The notes under the pieces: generated by a model
Database searches by the model: none
What the model was told of the DNA's origin: nothing
What the model saw: only the letters and a program-made list of their open reading frames with translations
Made by a program: the position numbers and the translations under genes
In this document: piece by piece, positions 26,450 to 37,200 of the stretch
Numbering within the stretch: position 1 is the first letter of the stretch
How the letters are laid out: each line of letters opens with the position of its first letter
Assembly (NCBI RefSeq): GCF_028389875.1
Contig: NC_084668.1
Span: 25,464,993 to 25,528,992 of the forward strand
Reading direction: 5' to 3'
Source: Rhea pennata
Lineage: Eukaryota > Chordata > Aves > Rheiformes > Rheidae
DNA: 64,000 bases

Positions 26450-26790
26450 TTCGGAGCTGGGTTTCGGTGCGTCCCTGCAGCGCCTCTCAGGGCGCCTGCA
26501 CGCCGGCGTATCCTTGCCTTTCTGATCAGCGATAAGTAAATCGATTCACGCAGCGAGAAGGCGAATGCTAATTCACTTTTCACCGTTTGATGCATTTCTG
26601 TAATTCCTGCTTTGGTCCCCTCTTTCCCCTCCCCGGCTCTAATTTTCGGGGTCCCCCGGGCTGGCGGGCGCGACGAAGCCCGGAGAGCGGTGGGAGCCCG
26701 AGTGACCATATCCTCCGGGGAGAGGGCAGCCCGGGCTCGCGAAAGCCGGGCGGGGGGGGGGACGCTTGTGCTGCTGGTCTTTCAGAGGGC
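26450..26790. promoter_or_regulatory. CpG-rich block, no gene recognised
   Basis: CpG-rich block with a G run at about 26752-26761. No supported exon. Confidence 0.5.
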
Positions 26791-27174
26791 GATGCGGAGA
26801 AAGGTGGTGTTGCCTTCTTCTCCTCACGCCCTCCAAAAAAGCTGCTGCTCCCGCTCAAGGTTTGCTCTGGCGGTTTGCCTTCCGTGACTGCCCTGAAAAT
26901 GGCAATTTGGGGTTTGGACTAAAGAAGAGCTGTGCTGGTATAGGGCATTAATTTAGGCAGATCTTACAATATTTCTCAGCAGCATAAATCATTATTTGGC
27001 TTCCTCCCTTCTCACCAAATAAAAGTGTATATGTGCCTTTCTTTAAAAATGTATTTTGTGTGAAAGTCACATAGTGATAACATTAAATGCAGTATAAAGA
27101 TAGTAATAAAACTGGTTGTAACATTCATATTTTTCTTCCCATGACCGAAGTGCTTTGCAGCTGGCGATGCTATA

Positions 27175-27730
27175 AATGCACGCACTTCGCAGAGAGCAGC
27201 GGCACCGTCCCACCGCGAAGCGCTGCAGCAGCAGGGCCCCCGGGCGCAACGCCGCGCGGGAAGGGCAGGGGGCCCAACGCGGACGCTGCGCGCGTCCCGG
27301 GTCCCCTCCGGCCGCGCAGCGCTGCCCCGTCCCTCTCCCCTTCGGGCCTCAGAGGCCTCCCGACGCTGGGGTCGCGACGCTCAGTGTCCCTGGACTCGCT
27401 CGGTCCGGCCGGCCCCGGGGCGCGGTGCTCCCTGAGGGGACAGGCAGGTACAGGCACGCCGCAAGGGGGTAACGAGGGAGGCGCTGCTACCGGCGTTTCC
27501 CCAGGCCCGCGCGGGAGCAGCCGGGGCGCGCGCGCCTCGCCCGAGAGCCGGCCGCGGAGGACGCTCCGAATTGCTCCGGTCTGCTCCGAATCGCTCTGAG
27601 GGTGCTCGTCCGAGGCGTGCGCTGACGCAAGTCTGCAAAGCGCAAATTTTTAAGCGCCCGCTGACTTTCACAGAGCACGCACTGTGAACGTCGAACAAAG
27701 CGCCGATCGCTGCGCTCCTTTCTCCAACAC
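27175..27730. promoter_or_regulatory. CpG island, no gene recognised
   Basis: The longest and densest of the left-hand islands, about 1.6 kb before the IFT70 polyadenylation signals. A 170-codon plus-strand frame crosses it but is low-complexity Arg/Pro/Gly/Ala, without family resemblance. Confidence 0.65.
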
Positions 27731-29378
27731 GCACCACGACTTTTAAAAACTTTTTTTTTAAAGGTCGTGCTGTTCGTGCTGCATAATATATAATACAATT
27801 CCACTGTAAATTAGAAACATACTTTAGAGCCTGCTGCTGTGCTTCATGAAGGTGAACAAGATTTGAAATCACAGGTCTCCTCCTCATGTGGAAGCAGCTG
27901 TGGAAAATATTTAATATCTTCGTAACAGGGGTCCTGGATGGCTTTATGGATTAGTAATGAGCCACAGAGGCCTTTCTAGGACACCTTGTCACACGTTACT
28001 GCCTACTTCTTAGTCTTACCTACAGTAGAATATTTTCCCTTTGTAGACACTGAAGACAACCGTGTTAAATTTTATCATACTTTCTCGAACGTTTTGGTTA
28101 ACTGCACCTAACTTGCAACTGCTCCCTTTAGCGGCTGCGGACAGCCCCAGGCACGACAGGCCTCTTGCTCAGGGGTAAGCAGAGCCGGCTTTCTACACGT
28201 GGAAATGGTTACAGGCCTGCTGCTAGATGAAGGCACGTCCCCACCCTCCCATATATGTATATACACACATATTAATTCTCTAGAAATACCTAGTACTCCA
28301 TTGCAACTTTCAAAAATGCTGTCCTCTCTTTCCAGGTAAACCATGGCACAGAAACTTCATTTTTTAGGATGTGCCTTTTGATTCTGCAATAGCAGTTCAG
28401 GAAGCCAGTATCAGAGGTAAGGAAACGAGTTAAAGCTGCAGATCTTGATCCTTGACTTAAGAAACTGCAGGTCACCTGCTGCTTCAGAAGGAAGAACATA
28501 CAAAAAAGGAGGGCAGACAAGGGCATCAGTACTAGACCACACAAAAATACTGAAAGGTAGATTGCTTTTGTGAGGAACCCATATATGTAATATGTTTTTA
28601 AAAGTATGTGAATACTGTTGAGAATATAAACTGTTCAATGCCAGTGCGATGGAGATGCTAAAGAAAGTGTGTAAATAAAGAGGGTTTCAGAGAGGTGTTG
28701 GAGAAGCAAGTAAGAAAGGAGAAAATTGAGGAGCAGATTTCTTCCATCTGAGAGAAGAAGTCAGAAGTCCCATGTAAATTGAAACTGCGTGCTTTTTTGA
28801 GCAATATGGAAAATAATGTATGTTCACAAGGTTTTTACCAGACCCTGGTAAATTCTAAGACTGGCATTTGAATAGGAGACAGGCAGCCAGGCTGTAAATC
28901 AAGGACTGCTTGTAAGTAAGCAAGCACTTAACTCCAAATGCATCTACAGGTCAACAGAGGCTGCTTAGGCAGAGCTGGCAAGTAAACGTTGGGGATCACT
29001 GCAGATGAGGGGGTAGCGCTGGAGAGTGTCTAAAGCCAACATGAGGCTTGTTACTTGCAGTCGTAACAGCGTTTACTGCAAGGGTAGTCCTAAACTGACA
29101 CACCATGAAGATAGGCTTGAGACAAACCTTCTGGTTTACTTTTGAATACGCAGGGATATCGTTAACCTGCTGGCTAACGTACTGTTAGAAGCAGGACTCT
29201 TCTACAGTGCTTGTGGAAGGAAGAAAAAGCTGCAATTTCTGTAAAATTCAGCTCTGTTTTCCTACTGCTAGTATATCCTTTCCTTCTTGGTCCGTGTATT
29301 AGATTTATAATTTGCCAGAATACTCAAGCATTATTATTGAGTTAGCAAAAAGCCACGCTGATTTTTTTAAGATCAATT
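27731..29378. other. Spacer between the last CpG island and the IFT70 3' end
   Basis: AT-rich, no gene or recognised repeat. Confidence 0.6.
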
Positions 29379-29402
29379 TTTATTGTAAAGCCATCTTTTA
29401 TT
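29379..29402 (-). terminator. Candidate polyadenylation signals of IFT70
   Basis: Two AATAAA hexamers lie on the minus strand at 29379-29384 and 29397-29402, about 500-520 bp past the IFT70 stop codon. They are the first close pair seen downstream in reading direction and would give a 3' UTR of roughly half a kilobase. Actual use is not shown by the sequence. Confidence 0.5.
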
Positions 29403-29899
29403 TAGAATATAAAATCAACTTAGCCTATAACACATTAAGTATAACTTGGAAAAAGCAAAAGAAAGAAGCATTTCACACAAATGTACAAATTAGAGAATTA
29501 AAACAGTTCTGTTTCTTCAATTTCTGTGCTAGGAGAGATGGATAACGTATTATTTTTAATTGTGAACCCATGAAAAGAAACTTGATCAAAATTTCACAGG
29601 GATAAAATATTTTACAGGTGGGAACTCCATGGTATTTTGGTAATGAAGGTCTTGGCCACCAAATCTTAAGGCATATTTTATACAACTGATAACTGAGAAT
29701 GTGCACAGTTATTTAGTGTACGTTAACTTATGCAAGTATTCTATTTTCCACTGAATACTGTTAAATCCTATACATAGGATAAAATATTTAAATGCAAGCA
29801 GTAAGGAAAAAATGTATCACTATGGACTACCCAGGTCAGCATCAACGATGGTGTGAGACAGTTAACAGAGTTCTCATTCCTACAGCGTAGGAACACCAT

Positions 29900-31906
29900 T
29901 TATGTATTCCACCCGATGATCTCATACATCAGTGCCCTCAAATGCCTGGCTTCATATGTAACTGTATTTTTCCCACTGTGCATCCTCTCCTCTTCAAGTG
30001 GTTGTTCTATAACAGCTGGGATATTTCTTCCATACAGTTCACAATGCTCCAAAAACTGGATGCACCCTTGAGTGACGCTGTCACGCAGCATTATCATGTG
30101 CTTGGACATGTTCTCCAGCAAGGACAGGAAACATCTTTTGGCATAATACCATGTATCGGTGCCTAATTTTTTGTTATATGGCTCTAGGCTTTTAATGACC
30201 CTTGAAATGCCAAAGTCATAGTTTCCCTTTGCACAGTAAAGGGTACCAATGACTAGATTGACAATGCAGAGATGGTAGATCTTTTTATCAGGATCATCAT
30301 AGGACAACTGCTCTTCCTCTTTCTCAATCTTTCTCATCAGTTCCTCTGCCTCTTCATTCTGGCTTGTCATGATGTAGGAAACACAGAGATTAGCTAACAC
30401 AATGGCACTGACTTGGAGAATGTTATCGTAGTGCTTTTTAACTATTGGTTCATAGAAGCCAATAGCTTCTTTATACTTGTTTTCTTGCATGAAGAGCACA
30501 TGAGCCACGTTGAGCTTCCAAACCTCATGTTCGTTACAGAACTCCACTGATTTGCGGAAGATCTTTTCTACCATTGCATAGTTCTCCATGTCCCAGTAGA
30601 TCTTTGCCTGGGCCATCAAGACAGGCACGTATTTCTCCAGAGTCTCATCATATTCATTAACTGCCTTTTTTATGGCTTCATCGTCCCGATTTTGCCTAGC
30701 TTCCTGTACCTGTTTTGTGAGTTTTCTCAGCTGCTCTGTCAGCATCCCTGCTGAATCATCTAGCTTGTGGAAAGCCTCCTCGGGGGCAGTCTGACAAGTT
30801 ATAATGGCATCCAGGAAGTTGTACAGATAAGGTGTGAGCAGTTTGTAGGTCAAGTGAGCGTTCTCTGCCAACACATCAGCGGCCAGGTCATAGTACTGGT
30901 GCTTGCAATACAGCAGCAGCAAGTTTCCGAACGTTTCCGGTGGGCAGGGGTTCTGCAGCAGGAGAAACTGCAGTTTCTCGAACCCTTCCGAGGGCTGGCT
31001 GTCCATGTTCATCAGCGCCTGGTTGTGCAGCGTGACCGGGTCCAGCTCCTCCTCGGCCCTCGGCGGCATGTCTGTAAGCGCCTCCTGGGCCGCCTCCAGG
31101 TTGTGCAGCTGGTACTCGATGGCGGCCTTGAGGTTGAAGGCCTCCACTAGGGCCGTGCGGTGCAGCAGCAGCGTGTTGCCCACGCTGCGGACGTCGATGC
31201 CCTCCGTGGTCATGCCCACGCTGAGCTCGGGGTGCTGGTGGATGCCGCGCTCGATGATATCCGAGATGTGCTTGAGGGCGGGGGCGTACTGCTTGGCGGC
31301 GTAGGAGCACAGCGCCATGTTGTAGGACAGCTCGGGGCAGTACCCCAGCACCTGCATGGCGCCGGCGAACTTGCCGCAGGCCTCCTCGTGCCGGCCCTGC
31401 CGGTACAGCAGGCAGCCCAGGTTGACCTCGGCGTCGGGCAGCTCGGAGGGGTCCTCGGCGGCGCCGGCGCCGCCCTCCGCCGCGGCGGCCAGCGCCTCCT
31501 CCACCAGGCTCTTGGCGGCGGGCAGGTCGCCCTGGGCGTAGCGCGCGGCGGCCTGGAGGCGCAGGGCGCGGCCCTGGAAGGCGGGCACGTCCAGGAGCGG
31601 CGCGGCGGCGCGCAGCGCCTCGCCGTGCAGCCCGGCGCGCTGCAGCGCCTGCGCCTGGTACAGCCGGTACGCGTCGAGCTCGGGGTGCAGCGCCGCCAGC
31701 TGCTCGTAGCACTCGGCCGCCGCCGCGAACTCCTGCAGCTGGTAGTAGCAGTAGCCCAGCAGCGAGAGGCCGCCCCGCGAGCGGCCGCTCCGCTGCAGCT
31801 CGCCGCTCAGCAGCGCCGCCGCCTCGCCCAGCCGCCCGGCGCGGATCAGCCCGTAGGTGACGGCCGTGTACTCGCCGTCCGCCGCCGCCACGGCCGCCGC
31901 CGCCAT
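29900..31906 (-). CDS. IFT70A: Intraflagellar transport protein 70 (TTC30/IFT70), single exon, complete
   Basis: The reading frame encodes 668 residues in one uninterrupted exon, close to the 665 I recall for human TTC30A. IFT70 is a tetratricopeptide-repeat solenoid of the IFT-B complex that carries cargo such as tubulin from the cell body into the cilium. Family landmarks are clear: LLGYCYYQLQEF (about residues 49-60), CYEQLAALHPEL (66-77), VGMTTEG (230-236), AFNLKAAIEYQL (256-267), PPRAEEELDPVTLHNQALMN (281-300), FMQENKYKEAIGFYEP (472-487) and the C-terminal YEIIGWN (661-667). The chosen ATG (31904-31906) has G at -3 and +4, and family similarity (DGEYTAV, 10-16) begins just after it. Residues 136-155 are an alanine/glycine-rich low-complexity stretch. 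Mammals carry two adjacent copies (A and B); only one is present here, so the A/B suffix is arbitrary. Identity is very secure. Confidence 0.97.
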   Translation of the reverse strand: MAAAAVAAADGEYTAVTYGLIRAGRLGEAAALLSGELQRSGRSRGGLSLLGYCYYQLQEFAAAAECYEQLAALHPELDAYRLYQAQALQRAGLHGEALRAAAPLLDVPAFQGRALRLQAAARYAQGDLPAAKSLVEEALAAAAEGGAGAAEDPSELPDAEVNLGCLLYRQGRHEEACGKFAGAMQVLGYCPELSYNMALCSYAAKQYAPALKHISDIIERGIHQHPELSVGMTTEGIDVRSVGNTLLLHRTALVEAFNLKAAIEYQLHNLEAAQEALTDMPPRAEEELDPVTLHNQALMNMDSQPSEGFEKLQFLLLQNPCPPETFGNLLLLYCKHQYYDLAADVLAENAHLTYKLLTPYLYNFLDAIITCQTAPEEAFHKLDDSAGMLTEQLRKLTKQVQEARQNRDDEAIKKAVNEYDETLEKYVPVLMAQAKIYWDMENYAMVEKIFRKSVEFCNEHEVWKLNVAHVLFMQENKYKEAIGFYEPIVKKHYDNILQVSAIVLANLCVSYIMTSQNEEAEELMRKIEKEEEQLSYDDPDKKIYHLCIVNLVIGTLYCAKGNYDFGISRVIKSLEPYNKKLGTDTWYYAKRCFLSLLENMSKHMIMLRDSVTQGCIQFLEHCELYGRNIPAVIEQPLEEERMHSGKNTVTYEARHLRALMYEIIGWNT

Positions 31907-31986
31907 GGCCGCGCCGCCGCCGCCGCCCTGGCAACGGCCGCCGCCGCCGGCGCCTCCCCGCGCGCCGGCGCGGGCCGCGCCGCGGG

Positions 31987-32005
31987 GCACGCTGGGGGCT
32001 GCAGT
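31987..32005 (-). promoter_or_regulatory. ZNF143/Staf-like binding site, copy 1
   Basis: Read on the minus strand the site is ACTGCAGCCCCCAGCGTGC. Against the Staf/ZNF143 consensus as I remember it (ACTACAATTCCCAGCATGC) this is 14 of 19 matches, and every difference is a transition. Such sites are typical of CpG-island promoters. It lies about 80-100 bp upstream of the IFT70 ATG and on the same strand. Function is inferred. Confidence 0.5.
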
Positions 32006-32065
32006 CCGCCGCGCGCGCGCGCGCGCGGGGCGCCGGGGAGCGGAGGCGGCGGGCGGCGCCGCGGG

Positions 32066-32084
32066 GCACGCTGGGGGCTGCAGT
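32066..32084 (-). promoter_or_regulatory. ZNF143/Staf-like binding site, copy 2
   Basis: This is the second, identical copy of the 19-bp motif, in the same orientation and 79 bp further upstream as part of the duplicated promoter segment. Function is inferred as for copy 1. Confidence 0.5.
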
Positions 32085-32225
32085 CCGCCGCGCGCGCGCG
32101 CGCCGCCTCGGCAGGGCGGGGCTCGCGCAGTGGCCGTTGGTGCGAGCGCAGCGGCCGTTGCTCCCCCCTCGCGCGGCCGCCGTGAGGCCGCCATGAGGCG
32201 CCGGGAGCGGAGGCGTTGGCGGAAT

Positions 32226-32263
32226 GGTACTGTAAGTATCACTTACAGTAAGTGGTACTGTAA
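32226..32263. repeat. Compact inverted plus direct repeat at the edge of the IFT70 CpG island
   Basis: ACTGTAAGT (32229-32237) and ACTTACAGT (32241-32249) form a perfect 9-bp inverted repeat with a 3-bp loop. GGTACTGTAA occurs at 32226-32235 and again at 32254-32263. The block lies exactly where CpG-rich sequence gives way to AT-rich sequence. It could be a palindromic factor site or a chance structure. Confidence 0.7.
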
Positions 32264-34859
32264 AAGAAAGCCCTAGGCTAAATGCATAGGCCTGGAGGAG
32301 AGGAGTTGCAAATATTTTATTGACATCTTGTGCTTTTTGAACACAAAACAGTTCCTTTATCACGATCCAAAGTTTGAAAAGCCTGATGAGAGATGTTTGT
32401 ATCCTAGGAGAGTACAGCAGCTTTCCTAGAGCTCTAATAGTAAAACATATATTTTAGTGCTTTTCTAAAATTGCTAATTTCAACAATGTAATTGCTCTTT
32501 GGAGGGCTTTTATGGTTTGAGGTTGTTTTTTGCCCCAAAGTATTCTGCTGAATAATACTACATTCTAAAGATCCAATATCAGGGGTTCGCACTAATCTAT
32601 ATAATTTCTGAAGATATAACACTGGCCAGATTCTAATTATTCTAAAATAATGTATATAGTGTATCTAGTGAAGCTAGGCTTGTTCCCGGGAATGAATGCT
32701 GCAAGGTCGTATTTCAGAAATTATATGTGAGCTCAGTTGCATGTGCTTTCCTAGCTTGTCTGTGTGAATCAGTAATCAATAAATACAGTTCTGATTCAAC
32801 AATATTGTTCTAATGAAAAAAAAAGTAAATCACAGGGAGCCTTTAAAGTAGCTTTTTTTTAGTGAGACTAATAAAACCAAGTTGTTGATTTCAAAAACAT
32901 GCTTAAAAACTGAATCAGCATTGTTTGATCTACTAAAGCAAAATAATGAGGATAATGGTCTTAAAATGCAAAAAGGAAATTGATGCACAAGTCTTAAACT
33001 GTGCATTTTGAAAGCTTGTAGGCTTAACTTGCATAAGAAAATATACACACTTTGTCTCTGCATGTGTCAGTTTCCCATACGCAAAGACTGAAAGCTTATA
33101 ATGATGTTCCACACACAACTGTAAGATGCAGTGTCCAGCCTGCTCATAAATTGGTAATTAAATACAAGATAATCCAGGAAAGAAAAGGTAACAAGCAACA
33201 TTTGATACCTATTCTAATACTGTCACATTTAAGTCATTAAAACCTCTGGAGTCTCTTTATTTCAGCTGATTTATAACTTGGGTTTCATTGTTTGATTCAA
33301 AACAATTCATATAATTTTATTATTAAAATCTTCAGTTTCTTTGATAAAGCCAATGTAGTTTTCTTGCTCCACTCTTTTCTGCCCAGAGCATTCTAAGCGG
33401 TGGAAGTGTCTGTTATGTTTTGCATAACCTCAAAATAATCTTATTCTAAAATCTCACTCACTATACAAAATGTAACTAACTAAAATTGTCTTTGTTTTAT
33501 GAAGGGAAAATAAATACTTAGCCTGTAGACTGAAACACTGTCCTATGTTTCATTAGGATTAGTCTAAATTTTACAAATTAGATTAGGCACTGCTGGTTGC
33601 AGTCTTCAAAAACAGTCTGTGAGCACTAGTATTGGCTTTGCTGATAACTGCTGGCATGTTATGAAATCGAAGTGCACTAAATGTAGGAGCAATTAGCAAG
33701 GTCACCAGTGCAGAAAATGCAGCCACCATACCAAGGGCACCTTTTGATGAATACCTGAGCTAAAATGAAACATACTAATCTACTCTCTGGTTATTTTCTT
33801 TAGGGCACAAAACAGTAATACTAACAACCTTCTCAGCAAGACCCCCTTCGTCCTGCGAAGGAGTAGGAGCCAGCTACGACAGAGCTAATTGGGAGTTAAG
33901 TGTCTAATTGCCACGAGTGTCCACGTTTGACTGTTACGAGCTACTGCTGCCTAACCTTGTAAGTGTGTACATTTCTGCTCTGGAGCACGAACAAAAGCTT
34001 GTCAAGATGTATGCACCCATCCATGTCTGGGCAAAGTTCTGCAGTCTTGCCTGAGTCCCAGGCAGGTCCCAGCCTGGGAGAGGCAAAATGACTGGGCCTT
34101 TTTAGGGCAGATCTCTGTCTTATTTTACTACTAGAATTATGGCCAAAGACTCCTCTTAGAAGTCTTGTTCTTAAACAGGGGGAGAAACCCTTCTTCAGTC
34201 TGATTCAGAGGAGAGCCTTGTCCCAGTCTCCTGTGGCCTTAATTAGGATGTGGTTTTCTTGGCAAGTCACAATCTTGCATCCCAGGAGAGAGCTTTAACC
34301 AAAGGCCTGTGAGAATGGCACATGTGAGCCCCTCTCCAGCCCTTGGGCTGAAGTTGTTCTGCATTATATAAATGACCAAAGCAGAACAGGCCAAACAGAA
34401 ATCAGTTCTGTAACTAGGGGGAGTTTGCCATCCTCGCTAGGAACACGTATGCAGTTCCTTAAAGTGGGGAAGCTTCAACAGGAGGGCTTGGGACAAGCCT
34501 ACCCTTGCAACTCCCAAAAGGCCACACATTAAAGTGCAACCATAGTTCAAAAGCTTGCTCCAGATTGAGTGAGATTTGAACACAAGTCTTCCCCCTGTTC
34601 GCCCTAGGCAATGCGCTTATGTGCTTGTTTAGGTAAGAGGTCTCAAAGGTGAGAATCCTGAGTGCAGTTACTGTGTGGCCTGAACTATCTTGGAGGGCTC
34701 AGATGAAGCTTAGTTCTCCTCAGCATCTTCCGCTGATAAAGTGAGGGTAGCTGGCTGGCTTTTTTGAGGCCTCTTGGCCTGCAGCCCATAGTACAGGAAA
34801 CCAGATCAGATTCAGGTTGCATCTAGAATAAAAGGTGCAGTAGGGCACCTAGGGGGGAG

Positions 34860-34877
34860 AAAAAAAAAAAAAAAAAA
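34860..34877. repeat. A18 run
   Basis: A plain homopolymer following GGGGGGAG in the spacer between IFT70 and PDE11A. Confidence 0.9.
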
Positions 34878-36549
34878 GATATTGCAACTAGCTCAAAGCA
34901 CCTTCAGGGAAGATGTAGGCCACTAAGGTCCTGTGGATGTTTCATGCGCTCACCACATCTTAGCACTGGGATTGTAAATATTAAGAGTCCTTATTCTAGG
35001 CAAAATTTCCACTAACTGCAGAAGCAAGTAAGTAAGGATGCTTCTGTTGCTCAGATGTAACAGCATACTGGACACCTTCAGAGAAAGGCCAAGCAGGGCT
35101 TTATTAGCACCTAGGTAACAGTGGATTTTCTGTCCTACTCTCTACATGTCCTCTAATTTGTCCTCTCCTGTTACGTTCTTGTATTTTATAGACAATTGCA
35201 GAAATAAGCTGGTATCAATGGATTTTGATGTCTGCTTGTGCAGTGGTCAGGAAAATAAGTAAAAGATGGAGAATTCAGACTTAATAATTTATACAGAAAT
35301 CTCTCACATGCCCATCTCTTTTGGAATACTTTGACAAAACTGACTGAAATACTAGAAAAGTGTTTCAGTATCAGAAGAAAATGATGAAAAGCAGATACAC
35401 TCTCTATATATCAAGCTCATAAACACTAACTAAAAATTGCTTCCCACCATCTTAAATATGAGAAACTTGAAATAGATGGTTCTTTACTATACCATGTGAT
35501 TCCATTCAAAGAACCTTTTCTCTTAAAAATGCAAGTCTTTTGCTGATTCCTAAACTGAGCACTGAGAAGATTTTAGTATATTCTGAGATCTTTTTCCCCC
35601 GAGACTGAGGTATATCACTCTCAGAGATCGGATTTCGTTCTGAGATATACTTCCATGACTCAACTGATTTCAGTAAGATTGCTTCATTTTGCCTATGAAC
35701 AATCTGATAAAGATCTAACTAAGCAGTCTTTATTTTTTTCCTTCTGATGGAGGAACAGAACCATAACATTAGTCAGCACTTTCAGAATTTTGACCCCCCA
35801 AAAGGAAAGATACCTAAAGACAGGAGAAATAGATGGAGGCAATTACAAACAGTCATTTGATTGATGGTTGACATTGTTAGAGCTTCAACTGTATGTCAGG
35901 TTGCAGTGATGCTGAATTCCCATCTCTGCCGGTGGGCGTTGCTATGGGCAACAGTGCGCTGAAGCCAATAAAAAGGAAAGGAAATGAGGGGAAACTCAAC
36001 CTTGGGGAAAGCTGTAGGGTATGCACTATAAATTATGTTATACTTAGCAGTATGCAATATCAAAATTCAGGAAAGCTCTGTGTACCTTCCAGCAGTACTT
36101 TGTCAATCCCTAGTATCCATTTCTCCCATAAAGTACATATTGCATGTTTTATATGGCTTGCGGCTTACTATCCTGCATCTATATTTATTCGGGGAAGAAG
36201 AAGGTGGTAAAATAATAGCAGAAACATTTCTGTTTGGTGCATGTCTTCATTGCTGTGTAGCCTGAATTTCTGCTCCTTCTCTGCTGCTCTCTAATAGAGA
36301 AAATGATGCGTTCAGTTGTGTACTAACAGATTTTCTTACAATGGTACTGTAATTTCCAGCAGTTCTCCTATCCACATGACTAGTACCACAGAGGATTTTG
36401 TTTTATCTTTTCTTTTTTCTGTAAGAAATGATCAGCAGATTTGTTTTTATTTGACAGACAGATGTAGTCAGCTTTTCAAAGGTGCTCACAACTTGCTTTC
36501 CTTAGATTTGTAAATTGAAAATGTCTTTTTATCACCTCGTCACTTGGGG

Positions 36550-36643
36550 CAGGTTCTGATTTCAATTATGTTGGTGCCAGGTCAAAGTAGTTCCACTGAA
36601 GTAAATGGAGTGAGTTGGGTGCTGGTGTAAAACAGAACTGACT
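36550..36643. repeat. Relic of a palindromic (MITE-like) repeat
   Basis: The segment runs from CAGGTTCTGATTTCAATTAT through the centre TTCCACTGAAGTAAATGGAG to GCTGGTGTAAAACAGAACTG. The reverse complement of the right arm (CAGTTCTGTTTTACACCAGC) aligns with the left arm. It is the best-preserved member of this repeat type in the window. Confidence 0.6.
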
Positions 36644-37200
36644 TTAGCTCTAATTTCTTGTGCGACTTTTACCCACTGCCAGACGATCCTATCTTTAAAA
36701 TTGCGTTTTTCATAGAGTACGAAAGCTTTTTTTTCCCCCTTTATGAATGGGAACTACTAAGCGTTGCAGCATGAGTCCTCTTGTATCTGATCATGCAGCA
36801 GCGAAAGCACCCTCAAATCAGAGATCACAGTTTTGCTGTGCTAGTGAACTCTGCACTAATGGAAAGAAAGCAACTTTCACATAACACTGGTGTCATCACA
36901 CAGAACTAGACACATTTGGTTTTGTGGCCTGTCGTGTTTGATTAAACTTTTATGACGTCTCTACCACAGACATCTACATGTGTGCCTTGACTAGTACTCT
37001 GCTAGCTCTAACAACATTGTCTTAAATTGTACTGAAAGAACAGCAAGAGGAGTAAGAGGTAGTCAGTCCAGTGTGATGGTATTCTTTCCCTTTACCATTT
37101 CCAAAATGTTCGTTTCAATTGGAAATTCTACCAGAAAGGCATATCCGTGGTAAACTTCAATGTAATGTAAACCTGAAGCACAAGGCAACAGATTTCATTT

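Larger units (their letters stand above)
31977..32103. repeat. Direct duplication of a promoter segment, 79-bp spacing
   Basis: A segment of about 46 bp starting GCGCCGCGGGGCACGCTGGG at 31977 recurs with essentially identical sequence from 32056. Each copy ends in an alternating CG run (32010-32027 and 32089-32103). The 79-bp offset is not a multiple of three, so the copies would be read in different frames if translated. Near-identity implies a recent duplication or ongoing conversion. Confidence 0.9.
30990..32225 (-). promoter_or_regulatory. CpG-island promoter of IFT70, extending into the coding exon
   Basis: This stretch is almost solid C+G with abundant CpG. It covers the 5' flank and roughly the first 290-300 codons of IFT70. 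No TATA box is evident near the start. It contains two ZNF143-like motifs, two alternating-CG runs, a GC-box-like GGGCGGGGC (about 32115-32123) and a GCCGCCATG YY1-like core (about 32187-32195). This fits a TATA-less housekeeping or ciliary-gene promoter. The transcription start cannot be fixed from sequence alone. Confidence 0.8.
32264..37200. other. Intergenic spacer between IFT70 promoter and PDE11A 3' end
   Basis: About 5 kb with no gene. Holds an A18 run and one palindromic relic (36.55-36.64 kb). Confidence 0.7.

Noticed and set aside
27087-27599. 170-codon plus-strand frame in the 27-kb CpG island
   Set aside because: Low-complexity Arg/Pro/Gly/Ala sequence, an overlapping antisense frame of similar length, and no domain seen.
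1-29370. AGPS, expected on the left from human gene order
   Set aside because: Its conserved C-terminal and FAD-domain segments were looked for by eye on both strands and not seen; it may lie further left, but I cannot support any exon here.
31160-32185. 341-codon plus-strand open frame opposite IFT70
   Set aside because: It is antisense to the GC-saturated half of IFT70, where stop codons are rare on both strands; composition is Gly/Ala/Arg/Leu without family resemblance.
30888-32363. 491-codon minus-strand frame overlapping IFT70
   Set aside because: It is a shifted frame of the same GC-rich DNA and yields Arg/Ala-rich sequence; the true frame matches IFT70 throughout.
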